Shown here in pieces: positions 25,601-36,120 of a stretch of DNA of 64,000 nt. The stretch is from the NCBI GenBank assembly GCA_964020085.1, contig OZ026596.1:45706811-45770810 (forward strand). Direction: 5' to 3'. This DNA is from Micromussa lordhowensis (Eukaryota; Cnidaria; Anthozoa; Scleractinia; Lobophylliidae). The notes beneath the pieces were generated by a model, which did no database searches, was not told the DNA's origin, and saw only the letters and a program-made list of their open reading frames with translations. Made by a program: the position numbers and the translations under genes. How positions within the stretch are numbered: the first letter of the stretch is position 1; every line of letters begins with the position of its first letter.

Positions 25601-28600
25601 TTCATTTCAATGGTCACACACCAGGGTTTCATCCACAAAAGTCAAAGTTAGAACCGCCCGCATAATTGATGTTAGGTTTGACTCATGGAGTGAGCTTGTG
25701 TTTTTTTTCATTCAGCTGTTACATCAACTGCTGGATTAGTTACTGAATCTCAGGATACTGGAGGAATGCGACCGGCACAAACTCTACCTGTAAGTATGAG
25801 AAACCTGAGTCATTGTGTCAGCCCAATTCTTAAACTCAGAAAAGTATTCATCTCTCTTTGGGCAACTGTCTTGCTTCACCCACTCAAACCAAAAAGTTCT
25901 ATTTATTTTTTACTGTAACGAAAGATTAGATTAGAGAAAAATTACGTACGGTAATATATGCTATGTTTGATACGAAACAATCCAAAGGCGTGAAATTTGA
26001 AAGAAGTTGAAAATTGTGAACCCCACCTCAATTGCAGACTAAGGTTTACTCAAGTTTAATTTGCTTTATGAAATTAAGATGACGGTCAAAAAGTGTTATG
26101 TAAGATGATGTCGATGTTACAATTTTGTCACTCGATCACGGCACACGTTATATGGCTGCTACTACAGTGTAAATATTGCGTATTGTAGACTCCAGCTAAA
26201 CAGACAAGACCAGTGACTGCACAACAGCGAGAACAATACAAGGTATGCTATGTCTCGACTTAATGATGGTGTTAAACTGCTTATGCAGCTTGTAATATAG
26301 TTCTTAGTGTTGTATTTTAACATGGTGAGTTTTATAAAGGCGTTTACTTGAATTTCGGGTGAAATGTAGGTTCGCAATACGTGTGGATCTAGCTTTTGCT
26401 CTTGTTACTGAGTGATTTCTTTACCACTTAATTAGGAACACAGGAGAATCTCGCACATCACAGCAGAGCAAAAGAGACGTGGGAACATCAAAGTAAGTAT
26501 ACCATGCATGCAATTAAATGCGATTTGAGTCTTGGGGCTCCTGGATAAACCTAACCTTCATTGAGCTTTGCACTAGTTTGTGTGGCTTCATCTTCCCATT
26601 TTCAAGTCTGCTGTTCAAACCTAAATCGTCAGTCACCTTAACATAAGAAAAATGTTCTTCAAATAAATTACCCATGCTAGCCTTGATTGTATCATGTAAG
26701 CAGTTTGTAATGTTAGTTACTTGTTGACTCCTCTTCAGATGGGCTTTGATCAGTTAATGTCACTTGTTCCGTCACTTGCTAATCAAAGAAACTCCAAAGT
26801 CAGCAAAGCCACAGTCCTACAGAAAAGTAAGTTGGACTGATCAATTCCTGATTTATCATTGTATTGTACCGGTAAATAATATTAGAGACCTTAAGATACC
26901 CCGGTTTCGGGTACGGGTACGGGTACGGGTCAGATCACCCGTACCCGCACTCGGTTACACGGGAAACCAATCAAACTTAAGATACACCGGGTGACACCGG
27001 GTACGATCTGGGCAAAAATGTTGCGCAAAAGACATGCAAAATTTCTCCACATTTGTGCTTCAAAAAACTTTTTCGTAATCCCAAAACGCTTCAAATCAGA
27101 AAAACAAGTGTTTATGTAAGAATCTGGATACCATTCTGGTCTAATAAGCAAAGATAACTGACCATAAAAACTTACCCGTTTCTCCATTTTCACCCGGCGC
27201 TAGCATACGGGTAGACCACCGATTACCCCGGGAAAACGTGTAGCTTTTACGGAAAGGACACGATCACGTGGTCATTTAATGAATTCAAAATGGCGCTAGC
27301 CGTACCCGTCCGTGAAAATCGGGGTATCTTAAGGTGTCTATTATCACAAAAGGTCCCAAACCAGACTCTTGGAACTGTTCAATGTGAAAGGAATTTGTGA
27401 CATCACATACACTTAACGTTATGACTGACTTCAAAATTGTATTTTAATTCCTGTTACTTCTTAAACGTTTCTCCTTTATTCTCGCACTGCAAGTGCAAAA
27501 CAGTGGAGACGATATATTTTATACTATAAGTTAGGAAAATTATGCTCGGTCAAAATTTCACACCGCCTGTGATTAGTGCCTGCTTAGTTACTCTTGAACA
27601 CAGAAGTAGTTTGTTCAATTAGCAAACAACTTGGTGATTTGCCTCTTATTCACTAGTTAAAAGCACACACTTTCAAGTAAGTAATTTATGTAACATTAGA
27701 ACTTTCTCATTTTTTTTCACAAGCATTAATCTTTTCTTTTCGTTACTGTTTGATAATTTCCTGTATGACAAAAATGGTGATGTTTTGTGTTGTAGTAACT
27801 TGTTCTTTCTGTGTTGTTTGTGTTCCACTTGTGCATGTATATAAGCCCCGAGTTATACATTGTATGTTCATTTCAGCCGTTGAATACACCACTAAGCTAC
27901 AGCGGGAGAGACACACCATGCAGGAAGAAGCTGAAATGCTTAGAAAACAGATCCAAGAGCTCAATTCTTCCATCAGGTATGTCACTGTATGATTTTGAAC
28001 AAGTTGGATTTAGAAACAAATCTTGTGAATTTGCTTGATATCTAGAGACGTAACTTTTATGGCATAAAATGACAAACGCACGCCGTTTCTGCTACCAGGG
28101 AGAGGGTTGCGCTGTCAAATTTTACATCAGAGACTGCCTCTGATCATTTGTGAAGTGTCAAAATGGTTTGTGCGGTCTGAGTTGACCAGCCTACACTCCT
28201 TGCTAGTCCGTGTTCACAGACATTTTTTTTTTCTTGCTACGAGATTTTTTTTTTCTTCAAGCGCGCGAGCAATAGTAGCGTAGTATCGCGCGAGAGCGAG
28301 CGCGGAACGCAAGATCCCCTGCGGTTAATACTTATGCTTGCGATCTTGACGAACCCCAAGACGGAATGGATGGTCTGTTGACAGACTGACTACTTGCTTA
28401 TCTGCTGATTTGCACTGTTACAGTGTAGTACCTGTACGAAATGTGCTTTTGTAAAAGTTTAAGTTCGTCGTATCCAAAGCGCGGCCGTAAGTGAGTTTGT
28501 CTTGACTTTTACGTTTTCTTTCCAGTATGTGTCAACAGCAGCTTCCAGCCACAGGGGTACCAGTAGCTAGACAGGTAATTTTTAATTGCCGTACAGAAAA

Positions 28601-30734
28601 TGGCGAATCAAAGGTGCAGCAGAGATTTATATTTATGCAGGTTTGAAAGAGGGTTTTACTTCTGACTCGGTGATCCGACCTGCCCCAATATAAAACTTGC
28701 AGTTAACGAGAAGTTTCCACATAATTAGAATTACGTTTGGTGAGAGATGTGGAATTCCGCTATCTTAAATTCGATGACTCTGATCCATGCATATTTCTCG
28801 GTAATTTGCTTTGATTCTGGTTTTAAACCACATAGTGTAGGTAACATTAACATGAAGTCTTGTGTTGTTGTGTGACAGCGTGTTGACCAGATGTGGACCA
28901 TGTTTAATCAGTACGTCAAGACTCGGACACAAGACAACTTCAAGTTCTGGATCGTATCCTTTTGTTGTGTTTGTGCAGTGATTGTCCTCTTCGTTCCTCG
29001 TTCCTTTCGGCAAGAACTTGTGGTAATAATATTTGGGAGCTTAAGCAAAGGCGTTTTTGAGCGACGTACGGCAACCGGAAATGAGACGTTTTCTCTTTTT
29101 ACTCGCCTTGGCGCTACCACATTTGTAATACCAAGTGTCGTTACTCGTATAGAGACGATTTACTTGAAAATTAAAGTGCATCCACTGCCCAAAAATGAGA
29201 AACGTCCACTTCCGGTTGCCGTACGTCGCTCAAAAACGCCTTTGCTTAAGCTCCCTTATAACTCACCGGGGGGGGGGGGGGGGGGGAGGTACTGCCATAT
29301 ATAAGCCATATGAGTATGTGCCGCTGTCCTAGGGTATGGCTTTCAGACAGTTGAGATAGGGTGTAGAAATCAGACAGTTTTTGTCTAGAATATGGTTTAA
29401 TGTACCGGAAAAGTGGCTAATGTATAAATAATTCAGCGTAGATTAGGGTTCTTTACCCGGGGTTCTATAGTAGAATTGAAACTCGGAGGTAACCTTGTAA
29501 GATACTGGTTTAGTCACCGCCTTATGTTGGACTACGATAGGGATAAAGTTTCTGCATTGATAATAGTTAGTCTGGCATAGGGTAGGTTGTGGATTTTTGG
29601 TGCCTCGTCTAGAATAGGGTTACAAAGGGTTTCACTGTCCCAGCAGCACACCCCTACCCAAAGATTTACAGAGTACCCCCTCCTCCCCACCGGGACAGCT
29701 GATAACGCAGTGTTTAGGGAAATATGTTTGAATACTGTTGTCCTTGACTTGTTGTTCAGTTCAGCGTGTTGATGCGTCAGTTGTTCGAGGAGTACAATAA
29801 CATGGTATCGACAGCCAGTGTAGAGGACTTCTGTAGGACGGTACTAGCCTGGCTTGAGCAGCACTGTTCACTACCTGCACTTAGACCTGGTAAGAAACTA
29901 CGCTCAGACTTGCTGCATGAAGGCACGAGAAGGTTGCGTTAGATAACAGCTCTGAGAAAATACGCGCGCTGATTGGTTAAAATTGTGTTTCTATTTAACA
30001 ATTAGATTATGAACTCGAGATTTCTATGAGGTGATAGTTGATGAGGCCGAGGGCGTGTCATTAGAAATTGAAATTGTATGCGTGCGCACATCATTTTTTC
30101 AATAGCTTCAAGATTTATGAAGTCAAGAAACCGTTAATGTTTTTCTTTTAGTCTTCTCATAAATTTATTTATCCATTTGTATCAAAATGTTCTTTCAAAA
30201 CTTTGTTAAAACCACGAAAAACGTAGCCATTTCGTTGACGACCTTCTGGCCACTGCACTCTTATGGCTGATAGCATACGAGTAGCTCAGCCAATCAGATT
30301 GCAGCATATGCGTTAGTACACTAGTAGAATTCTACTAAAACTCGATAGAAACACGGTACATGCACTTAAATATATCATGAGTTACGCATGCGCGAGTTTT
30401 CGATCTCGAGTTTGAAATTTTAATTTTTCCCTCGGAGCTAGTTCCACAAGCTAGATCAACTTTATCAAAATAGATATTACGTTACGTTCAAAGATTGTTT
30501 ACAAATGGGCAAAAACGCCACTGTGTCGTAATGTTTTTCTCCTCAGCGGCGTTATCATCGTTACGTGACCTAAGTAAAGCCACATCAATCTTGTCCGACC
30601 CATCTAAAGTTCCTGAGCAAGCGCTCGCAGCTGCTGCCTCCAGAGACCCAACAGACCTCGCCTCCATGATGGGTCCTGCAGGTGCCAATGGTGGGCCCGG
30701 AAATACGGGGGCTCAGGGTGGTGGCTTCAGTTGA
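13685..30734 (+). CDS. MLXIP: Mondo-family bHLH-ZIP transcription factor (MondoA/ChREBP orthologue), 20 exons, 1305 aa
   Basis: Glucose-6-phosphate-responsive activator that acts with Mlx. Exons: 13685-13872, 15136-15245, 15825-15907, 17499-17585, 19075-19122, 19502-19563, 19841-19953, 20717-20833, 21307-21393, 21744-23860, 25146-25236, 25716-25789, 26189-26242, 26436-26492, 26739-26826, 27877-27976, 28526-28574, 28879-28953, 29760-29889, 30547-30734. All introns are GT-AG and the total is exactly 1306 codons. The N-terminal Mondo regions are clear: LSRLFECMRLEYG, ISPKWKNF, NNAIWRCWHIQY, YWRRKLEAVAREYKKLRIYY, DTLFTS and LQPNLDEF. Exon 10 (about residues 299-1004) is Q/S/P-rich and carries four R-x-x-S-D motifs. 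Exons 13-16 encode the basic region (HITAEQKRRGNIK), helix-loop-helix and leucine zipper, about 1078-1158. LPATGVPVAR then leads into the C-terminal dimerisation/cytoplasmic-localisation domain (FWIFSVLMRQLFEEYNNMVS, LEQHCSLP). The protein is longer than human MondoA because of exon 10. Start 13685 is the first in-frame ATG; an upstream coding exon is possible. Confidence 0.95.
16029..16548 (+). mobile_element. 5'-truncated LINE tail in Mondo intron 3, with target-site duplication
   Basis: A frame open from about 16030 to 16407 encodes the C-terminus of a CR1/L2-type LINE ORF2 (RKFDHVTPLLHQLNWLPAKQ, then YRGTSIWNNLE). About 125 bp of 3' UTR follows, ending in a TTTGAT-repeat tail (16533-16548). 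The flanks AGTGTATTCAG (16018-16028) and AGTGTATTACAG (16549-16560) look like a target-site duplication with a one-base difference. Its orientation matches the host gene, and the clean flanks show one insertion event. Confidence 0.85.
20404..20702. repeat. Pair of fold-back elements in Mondo intron 7
   Basis: There are two adjacent palindromic units. In the first (about 20414-20485), GAATAGTACT mirrors AGTACTATTC. In the second (20587-20702), the outer arms AACAATTATTCACC and GGTGAATAATTGTT enclose inner arms GTGGTGGATATTTACC and GGTAAATATCCACCAC, so the whole 115 bp folds on itself around a short CG-rich loop. Both share the GTGAATA/TATTCAC theme and probably belong to one MITE family. The second unit lies about 15 bp before the exon 8 acceptor. 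Confidence 0.75.
24035..24827. mobile_element. Non-autonomous DNA transposon in Mondo intron 10 (hAT-like ends)
   Basis: The termini are CAGGGCTCGAAATAA at the left and TTATTTCGAGCCCTG at the right, an exact inverted repeat. It is flanked on both sides by TGGGTC (24029-24034 and 24828-24833), which reads as a target duplication of at least 6 bp. GACCGG repeats near both ends extend the inversion. The interior (793 bp in total) has no transposase. CAGGG termini suggest hAT, but hAT normally duplicates 8 bp, so the superfamily is provisional. Confidence 0.8.
26887..27336. mobile_element. MITE in Mondo intron 15, CCTTAAGATACCCCG ends
   Basis: ACCTTAAGATACCCCG at the left (from 26888) is the exact inverse of CGGGGTATCTTAAGGT at the right (to about 27334). 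Both sides are flanked by ATT, a possible 3-bp target duplication. Just inside the left end is a short GGGTAC-repeat array (about 26909-26931). That array produces the arginine/valine repeats seen in spurious ORFs. No transposase is present. Confidence 0.75.
29035..29255. mobile_element. MITE in Mondo intron 18 with about 46-bp inverted termini
   Basis: The left arm starts GGGAGCTTAAGCAAAGGCG, and the right arm ends CGCCTTTGCTTAAGCTCCC. The match runs inward through TTTTTGAGCGACGTACGGC to about 46 bp. The element is 221 bp and begins about 80 bp after exon 18. A 137-codon ORF crossing it is chance read-through. Confidence 0.85.
29266..29286 (+). repeat. Poly-G run in Mondo intron 18
   Basis: This is a near-continuous G homopolymer of about 20 bases directly after the MITE. 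Other homopolymers occur in the window: G near 6780, C near 6180, T then G near 12350, C near 51905 and C near 54050. Such runs are likely sequencing or assembly weak points. Confidence 0.7.
29290..29640 (+). repeat. Dispersed repeat, copy 1 (direct orientation)
   Basis: This stretch shows long patchy similarity to the reverse complement of 50085-50515. Shared blocks in the same order include GAGTATGTGCCGCTG / GGGTATGTGCCGCAG, TCTAGAATA, GGGTTCTATAGTAGAATTG / GGGTTCTATAATAGAAATTG, and TGTAAGATACTGGTTTAGT / TGTAAGATATTGGTTTAGT. No ORF or terminal inverted repeat is visible, so the class is unknown. Confidence 0.7.
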
Positions 30735-33040
30735 GGAGGTGTGTGCAACGAGCACTCAGCGAGGATCTTCCCTTATAATCTTGTAACTGGGAATGTAAAA
30801 GCTGAGCGCAGGAAACTGTCGCGTCCTGTTCTTCCTTTAACTTATCAAGGCCACGGTCAGGACGATCCTTCTGTTCTTCAAGAGGAAGCGGACCGACAAT
30901 CTGTTCTAAGTTATCATCGAGTCAACGCATTGTACTGAATCACTGAGGAATGGGTCAGTTGTTACTCTGTAAACTGTTACGTCACGTCAAATTGCCGCTT
31001 ATCATTAAACAGAAGTTAACGGTGCCATCCCTCAGGGTTCGTACAGAGTCTGGAATTCTTGAAAAAGTGTGGAGATCTGAAAAAAAAAAGAAGAAAAGTA
31101 TGCAATTTTTGCTAGGCTGCAACAGTTACAAAATCGTCAAGTGAACTCTTTGCTTGCTGTTTGATTTTCAAGTAAACTTGGCCTTAGACGAAATATTCAA
31201 TCGCAGAATCTCCAGAATTCTCTCCATTGCAGCGTGGTTTCTGTACGGTCACAGTGCATCATGGTTACTTATTGGGAGATCCGCTTGGTTTTGAATCTGA
31301 AAAAAAAATAAAATGTTGGTTTGGAAAAAAGTCTTCAATTAGGCATAAAAATATGTGCGAACCCTGAACCCCTTCAGTGGTCATGTTCCTACGTTAGCGC
31401 ACCTGCCTAATTTAGGACGTGACGTGACATTGCGATATGAGCTCCGTGCGCGTAAGGAGGCAGACATAGTTCAGGTGAATAGGTTGCCGGCGCGCCACCT
31501 CAGTATGGTATACTTGTGTGTTGAAACGAGAACTTGCACCACTTCCTTCCTGAGGACAAACAAACAAACATAAATATAAGTTATACGAACATTGCATCAA
31601 ATAAGCAAGTGTGTGTGTTAGGAATTATTGACATATACCTGGTTAAGTCTAAGAGAATTCGTGGTCGCCTTATGTGCAGTGTTGTGAATTTTATGAACAA
31701 TGGGTCGATTGTTGGCGAGAAATCGTTGCGGTATAAACAGGACTACATTGTAGGTCCACATTTAACATGATTGTTAATCTAAAAGAAAAATCAATTTAAA
31801 TACGATAAAAATATAAATTTCTTGATTAATGAAGGGTACAGTTGCCTTTCACAGTTATTAGTTACGAGGAATAATCGAGAGGAGAAAAAATTATCTTTGT
31901 TACCTTTCATAAAAGACCGGGTTCTTTCGTTAAAGATCCCAGGTTAGATCTCATAATTCGCATATATTATTCAAGACAAACAAGATTTCACTTGATATTG
32001 ATATATTTTTGCTGTTGTGGTCTTAAGATGACTTTATCTGCTCCGGAAAGGAAATGTGTTTTTACCCCGTCTCAATCCCAGCCGAGTCCTCCTCGGTGTG
32101 CAATTGGGGCGAAGTCCCTGGGGTCGAGTTTGGATGATTTTCGTATGTACCTTTTTCACTTTGCACTGTACCATTAGGAAGTGGTTATAAATAGTTTATA
32201 TAGAGTGGACTGAACTTGTATATCGCTTTTAGTCTATTTATGCTTTGTGTACTTGTACTTTTGTTCCAACTCGTTCACCAGATCTGTCCAGGTTTTAAGT
32301 ACAATGCCAGTATGTCCGTTCGTCCAAGGGTCGGCTTCATTTGAAGTATGTCGTTCGCTCGCTACGCTCGATATAAAACGAGGGTTTTCCTTTGCCAACA
32401 ATTTTACTGGGTATTGATACTGAGGCACCATGGCAGGCTTTTTCTAATGCCTTCTCTGTGCAATACTCGAGTTATTTAAACTGCCTCTTCCCCAGTCGCT
32501 CGCTCAGTTGGAAGAAATTAACTACCGACAAAGCAGAGGCAATGATGGGAAGGCGAAGTAGCTTCTCCTTTCTACCTAAGCGCTTGGTACTTCACAAAGC
32601 GTTTCCGGAGGAGGCAGTTATTTAATCCTATTTCTGTTCTTTCCTTTTCTTTTTGTTTTTTGTTCAGAAGGGTACGCAACTAGTTTTCGCCTAGAATCAT
32701 AGTCTTATGCTTACGTTTAGTGCAGATTTAATTTGCAGTGAACTCTAACGTGAGAAAAGGACATTATTACAAAAATAAAACCGCTTTTGTACAACATCCT
32801 GTGTGTTGATCTTTTGTTGTTGTTATTTTGGAGGGAGGGGGGAAGGGCTTTGTTTTCGATTCAATTCGAGCTTAGCCAACCAAGGGCCCTCCATTTTTAC
32901 TTGGGCTTTCCGAAGGAAACGCCCAAGTTGAATTTTTTTTGTTCGTTGTGGCAAGTCAAGTTCACAAGCGAGCGCGAAGTTATGCGCATGCGTACAATGA
33001 CACATACGGCAAGCACATGGCATTTTGTAATGGCCAGAGA
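30735..33040 (+). other. Mondo 3' UTR and intergenic DNA
   Basis: This is non-coding sequence after the Mondo stop. AATAAA-type signals near 31308 and 32775 could end the 3' UTR. A short hairpin (CTTGGGC to GCCCAAG, about 32899-32927) is present. None of the small ORFs shows domain or splice support. Confidence 0.5.
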
Positions 33041-34488
33041 CTCTCTCCTCCGCAGAGGCTCAAAGGTTTTTTTTCGGGTGGGGAGGATCCGCTGAGTAAT
33101 ATAAGTGCAGGCACAGAGTTACAGGCGACGGCGGAAAGCGCGGGAGCCTCTGCCAGATACCACGCCCAAGATGGCCGCCATCCGGGGGAGGCAATTTCCT
33201 GTGGGCTACTCGCAGGGGTGGCTTGTGTACCTCGTATCAGCAAAAATGGCGTGCAAGATTTTGAGGTTAAGTGATGTCGAAGGTTTAGCTAAAACATACT
33301 TGAATGCATGGAAATCGGGAAAAGTCTGTTGCTTTCATGAGAGCTGCTTTCCTAAGCGTCTTTCGTTCACCTCCGAGTGGTTGAGCGATCACTATCGAAT
33401 TCAACATTCTCAAGATCGCGTAAGTGGTGATGAAGAAATATTGAGAAGAACAAAATGTGCTCAGGAAACTCATGGCTAGTGAAACTCTGAACAGGATCGC
33501 AATTCAGTCTTAAAAGAGACAAGAACAAGTAAGTTTTTTTAACGTTTGTCTGCTCGGCGAACTGAACAATTTTCTTCGCGAAATCATTGTGAAATCGAAG
33601 CTCAAGTCTTAAGTTGCATTGAGCTTAATCTTAGCATACATTTGTTTAAAGGAAAGTAATTTTTTTCTCTTTTACATCTGCGGTGATGGGTAAATCCCTT
33701 TGCAGATTACATATATAGATGTAGATGTAGATAACAATACGATTTCAGTGGTGAGAACCAAACGATGATTAAGCTTATCCCGTTTGTTTACTTCGTTTTA
33801 TTAACGGCATTTTTACAGAAGTTCTAAATTTAACGTTTGCAAATAATAGGAAAAAATAAATATAAGATATATAGATTGCAAGACTTTATTTAAGTTGAAA
33901 TTTACCTTGAAGAGAGAGCTCTTGAAGAGGACATTCCAGCTGATCATGCAAGACTACCCCTCACGGGTTTCAGGGAGGCCTTCGAAGTAAAACAGTTTTG
34001 CTTCTTTTCTTGGAAAATACGAAACTAGGTAACAAAAAAACTAATGCAAACTGTAGCGACATAATTAGCAATGAGTTTCTGTGAGTTTCAAGCTGTCAAA
34101 TGAAGCCAAAGCCGAGAAATCCATCGATGTACGAGAAAACGACAAGGATGTACGAGAAATCGACGTACATCTGGCACTCTCTCTCCTCCGCAGAGGTTCA
34201 AGCATTCGTTATATCAATCCGCTGTGCGAAGTGTACCGCAGGCGCAAAGTCGAATGGATCGATCAGGGTCTCGATCAGGCGCTTTCCGCCGTCGCCTGTA
34301 ACTCTGTGCCTGCACTTATATTACTCAGCGGATCCTCCCCACCCGAAAAAAAACCTTTGAGCCTCTGCGGAGGAGAGAGCATCTGGCAGAGGTTCTCCGC
34401 CTGATCGATCCATTCGACTTTGCGCCTGCGGTACACTTCGCACAGCGGATTGATATAACGAATGCTCGAACCTCTGCGGAGGAGAGAG
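33041..34488. mobile_element. Young composite fold-back element: X - ORF - Y - X' - Y'
   Basis: Two inverted-repeat pairs interleave here. Unit X (33041-33141) reappears inverted at 34279-34379, 101 bp with no mismatch that I can find. Unit Y (34179-34267) reappears inverted at 34400-34488, 89 bp with one mismatch. All four units share the outer end CTCTCTCCTCCGCAGAGG. X and X' enclose about 1.1 kb containing a small ORF (33171-33479). Near-identity of the arms implies very recent formation. The gaps Y to X' and X' to Y' are about 11 and 20 bp. No transposase is present and the superfamily is unassigned. An assembly artefact must be excluded. Confidence 0.8.
33171..33479 (+). CDS. Hypothetical 102-aa ORF inside the fold-back element, C2H2-like
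   Basis: The ORF begins at an ATG in the context AAGATGGCCGCC (33171) and ends at 33479. A second ATG at 33246 is also possible. Its only notable feature is CFHESC followed by HYRIQH, with Cys-x4-Cys and His-x4-His spaced 14 residues apart, close to a C2H2 zinc finger. It lies between the perfect inverted repeats X and X', so it may be element cargo or a captured host exon. No homologue is recognised, no splice model was built, and expression is unknown. Confidence 0.3.
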   Translation: MAAIRGRQFPVGYSQGWLVYLVSAKMACKILRLSDVEGLAKTYLNAWKSGKVCCFHESCFPKRLSFTSEWLSDHYRIQHSQDRVSGDEEILRRTKCAQETHG

Positions 34489-34649
34489 GGCCAGAGAAGC
34501 GAAGATCCTGCAGCTGTGAGTAACAACATACTATGTGTAAAACGCTCAAAGCACATACAAAAGGTGTGTGTCTGCGGTGGACCTTTCACGAAAAGACGTC
34601 GAGCGTTTTCGGAACAATTAGTCCCCGATCTTTATGAGAGATGATTTGG

Positions 34650-36120
34650 TTTTATCAACTGAGTTGATAATGTCAACTAGCCTCCGTAAAGAGATTCGAA
34701 AGCTGACGTTTCGAGCGTTAGCCCTTCGTCGGAGCGAATCGAGGAATTGTGTGTTGTGTGGTGTGTGGTGTACAGAAAGATGGAGCTACGCTATTGGTTG
34801 GTGCATGGTAACGTGAAAAACAACAGAATAAATAAGTTGAATGAAAAGCGTTCGTTGATACCGTGAGGGTTAAGGGTGCCGATTTGAAAAATAAATGTTT
34901 GAGTTTTGCGGCTTTCCGTGCTTCCTTGATGTAGGGAAAGCCGCAGACTGCCATATGTTGCTTAGAATGAGTGTCTCGCGACCAGTTTAGATGGGTTTTT
35001 GTCTTCTTTCTCTACGTCACGAAGGTGTTCTCGAAATCGGTCGCCTAGTTTTCTCCCTGTTTCGCCGATGTATAACTTTTTGCAAAGAGTGCAAGTTATG
35101 CAGTAGATGACATTGGCTGAGGTACAGGTGAAATGATCACTGATCTTGATGGATCGCTTGGGTCCCGATATTTTCTCAAAGCGTGCGCATGTGCATTTAA
35201 AAGTTCCGGGTTGATCACTTGTTTGGAATGCACTTCTGACTAAAAAGTTACCTATGTTTTTATCGCGTTTAAATGAAGTTAATGGAGGTTGCGAAAAGAT
35301 TCTACCATTATCGGGATCATTTTGAAGTAATTTAAAGTTTTTTAGAATGATGGATTGCGTGGATGTGAGGGTGAAAGGAATTCTATCGTTATCTGTTACG
35401 TTTGTAGTGCTGACTGGTGATCAATTTGTCGGGCGCGATGATGGCCCGCTCTAACAACAGAAGCAAGATAGCCACGTTTGTCGAAGAAATCGCACATTTG
35501 AGAATAAGGAATGGAGATGAATGCAACAAATAACTATGAGAATCTGGGTTTGTAGTGCATACTAAACCGTTGCCTTCGATAGAAACTTTATATCCAGAAA
35601 TGCTAAAGAAGTATAGGAAATTTCCCAGGTATATTTAAGAACTGGATGAAACGAATTGACAGCAGTTATAACTTGATTTAGTTCCTCTCTGGTAAAAGAA
35701 GTAGCGCCGATACAGTCGTAAATGTAGCGACGGTAGAGTTCAGGTTTGGGGCCGTTGTATTGATTGAAAAATTGGTGTTCAATGTAGCCTACGAAACGAT
35801 TGGCGTAGCTGGGTCCCATTTTGGTATCCATGGCCACGCCATTGATTTGTTTATAATAATTGTCCGCGAATGAAAAGCAGTTGAGTGTTAATACTAGTTC
35901 AGCCAGGCGGAGTAGAGTTTCCGAGCTTGGTCCCTTCACAGTGCGTAAATCAAAAAAATGTTCGAGGGCTAGAAGACCTTCGCTATTAGTGATGACGGTG
36001 TAAAGAGATGTAATGTAAGTTTGTCTTCGCCCAGGAAATTGAAATCGCGAAAAATATTGTTCTTTTGAGCAAACATTTATGAGTGAAGTTATCGAGAATC
36101 ATGCTACATCAAAGCTATCT
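34650..36120 (-). mobile_element. Penelope-like retroelement, inactivated
   Basis: The minus strand reads through the reverse transcriptase (ITNSEGLLALEHFFDLR, then INGVAMDTKMGPSYANRFVG, near 35840) and later the GIY-YIG endonuclease (FTCTSANVIYCITCTLCKK, then LYIGETGRKLGDRFREH, near 35020-35130). RT plus a C-terminal GIY-YIG nuclease defines canonical Penelope-like elements. The RT active site reads RYIYDC where this family has a two-aspartate Y-x-D-D box, so the first aspartate is lost. The frame is broken after 35562 and again toward the 3' end. The copy cannot be autonomous. The N-terminus is missing, and the 3' end carries a hammerhead-like motif. Confidence 0.87.
34693..34740 (-). ncRNA. 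Hammerhead-ribozyme-like motif of the Penelope-like element
   Basis: On the minus strand, GATTCG (34740-34735) pairs with CGAATC (34698-34693) as stem I. Between them are CCGACGA, a 4-bp stem II (GGGC, loop TAAC, GCTC), the invariant GAAA, a one-base-pair stem III and GTC, the usual cleavage triplet. This is the minimal type I hammerhead with a tiny stem III known from Penelope-like elements. The core differs from the consensus CTGANGA at one base (T to C), so this copy may be inactive. Pairing was checked by eye only. Confidence 0.55.

Noticed and set aside
28891..29304. 137-codon ORF in Mondo intron 18
   Set aside because: It begins in exon 18, reads through the splice donor and crosses a MITE and a poly-G run. 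The neighbouring exon phases fit perfectly without it.
35562..35939. 125-codon minus-strand ORF as a host gene
   Set aside because: It contains Penelope RT motifs and is flanked by further RT and GIY-YIG sequence.
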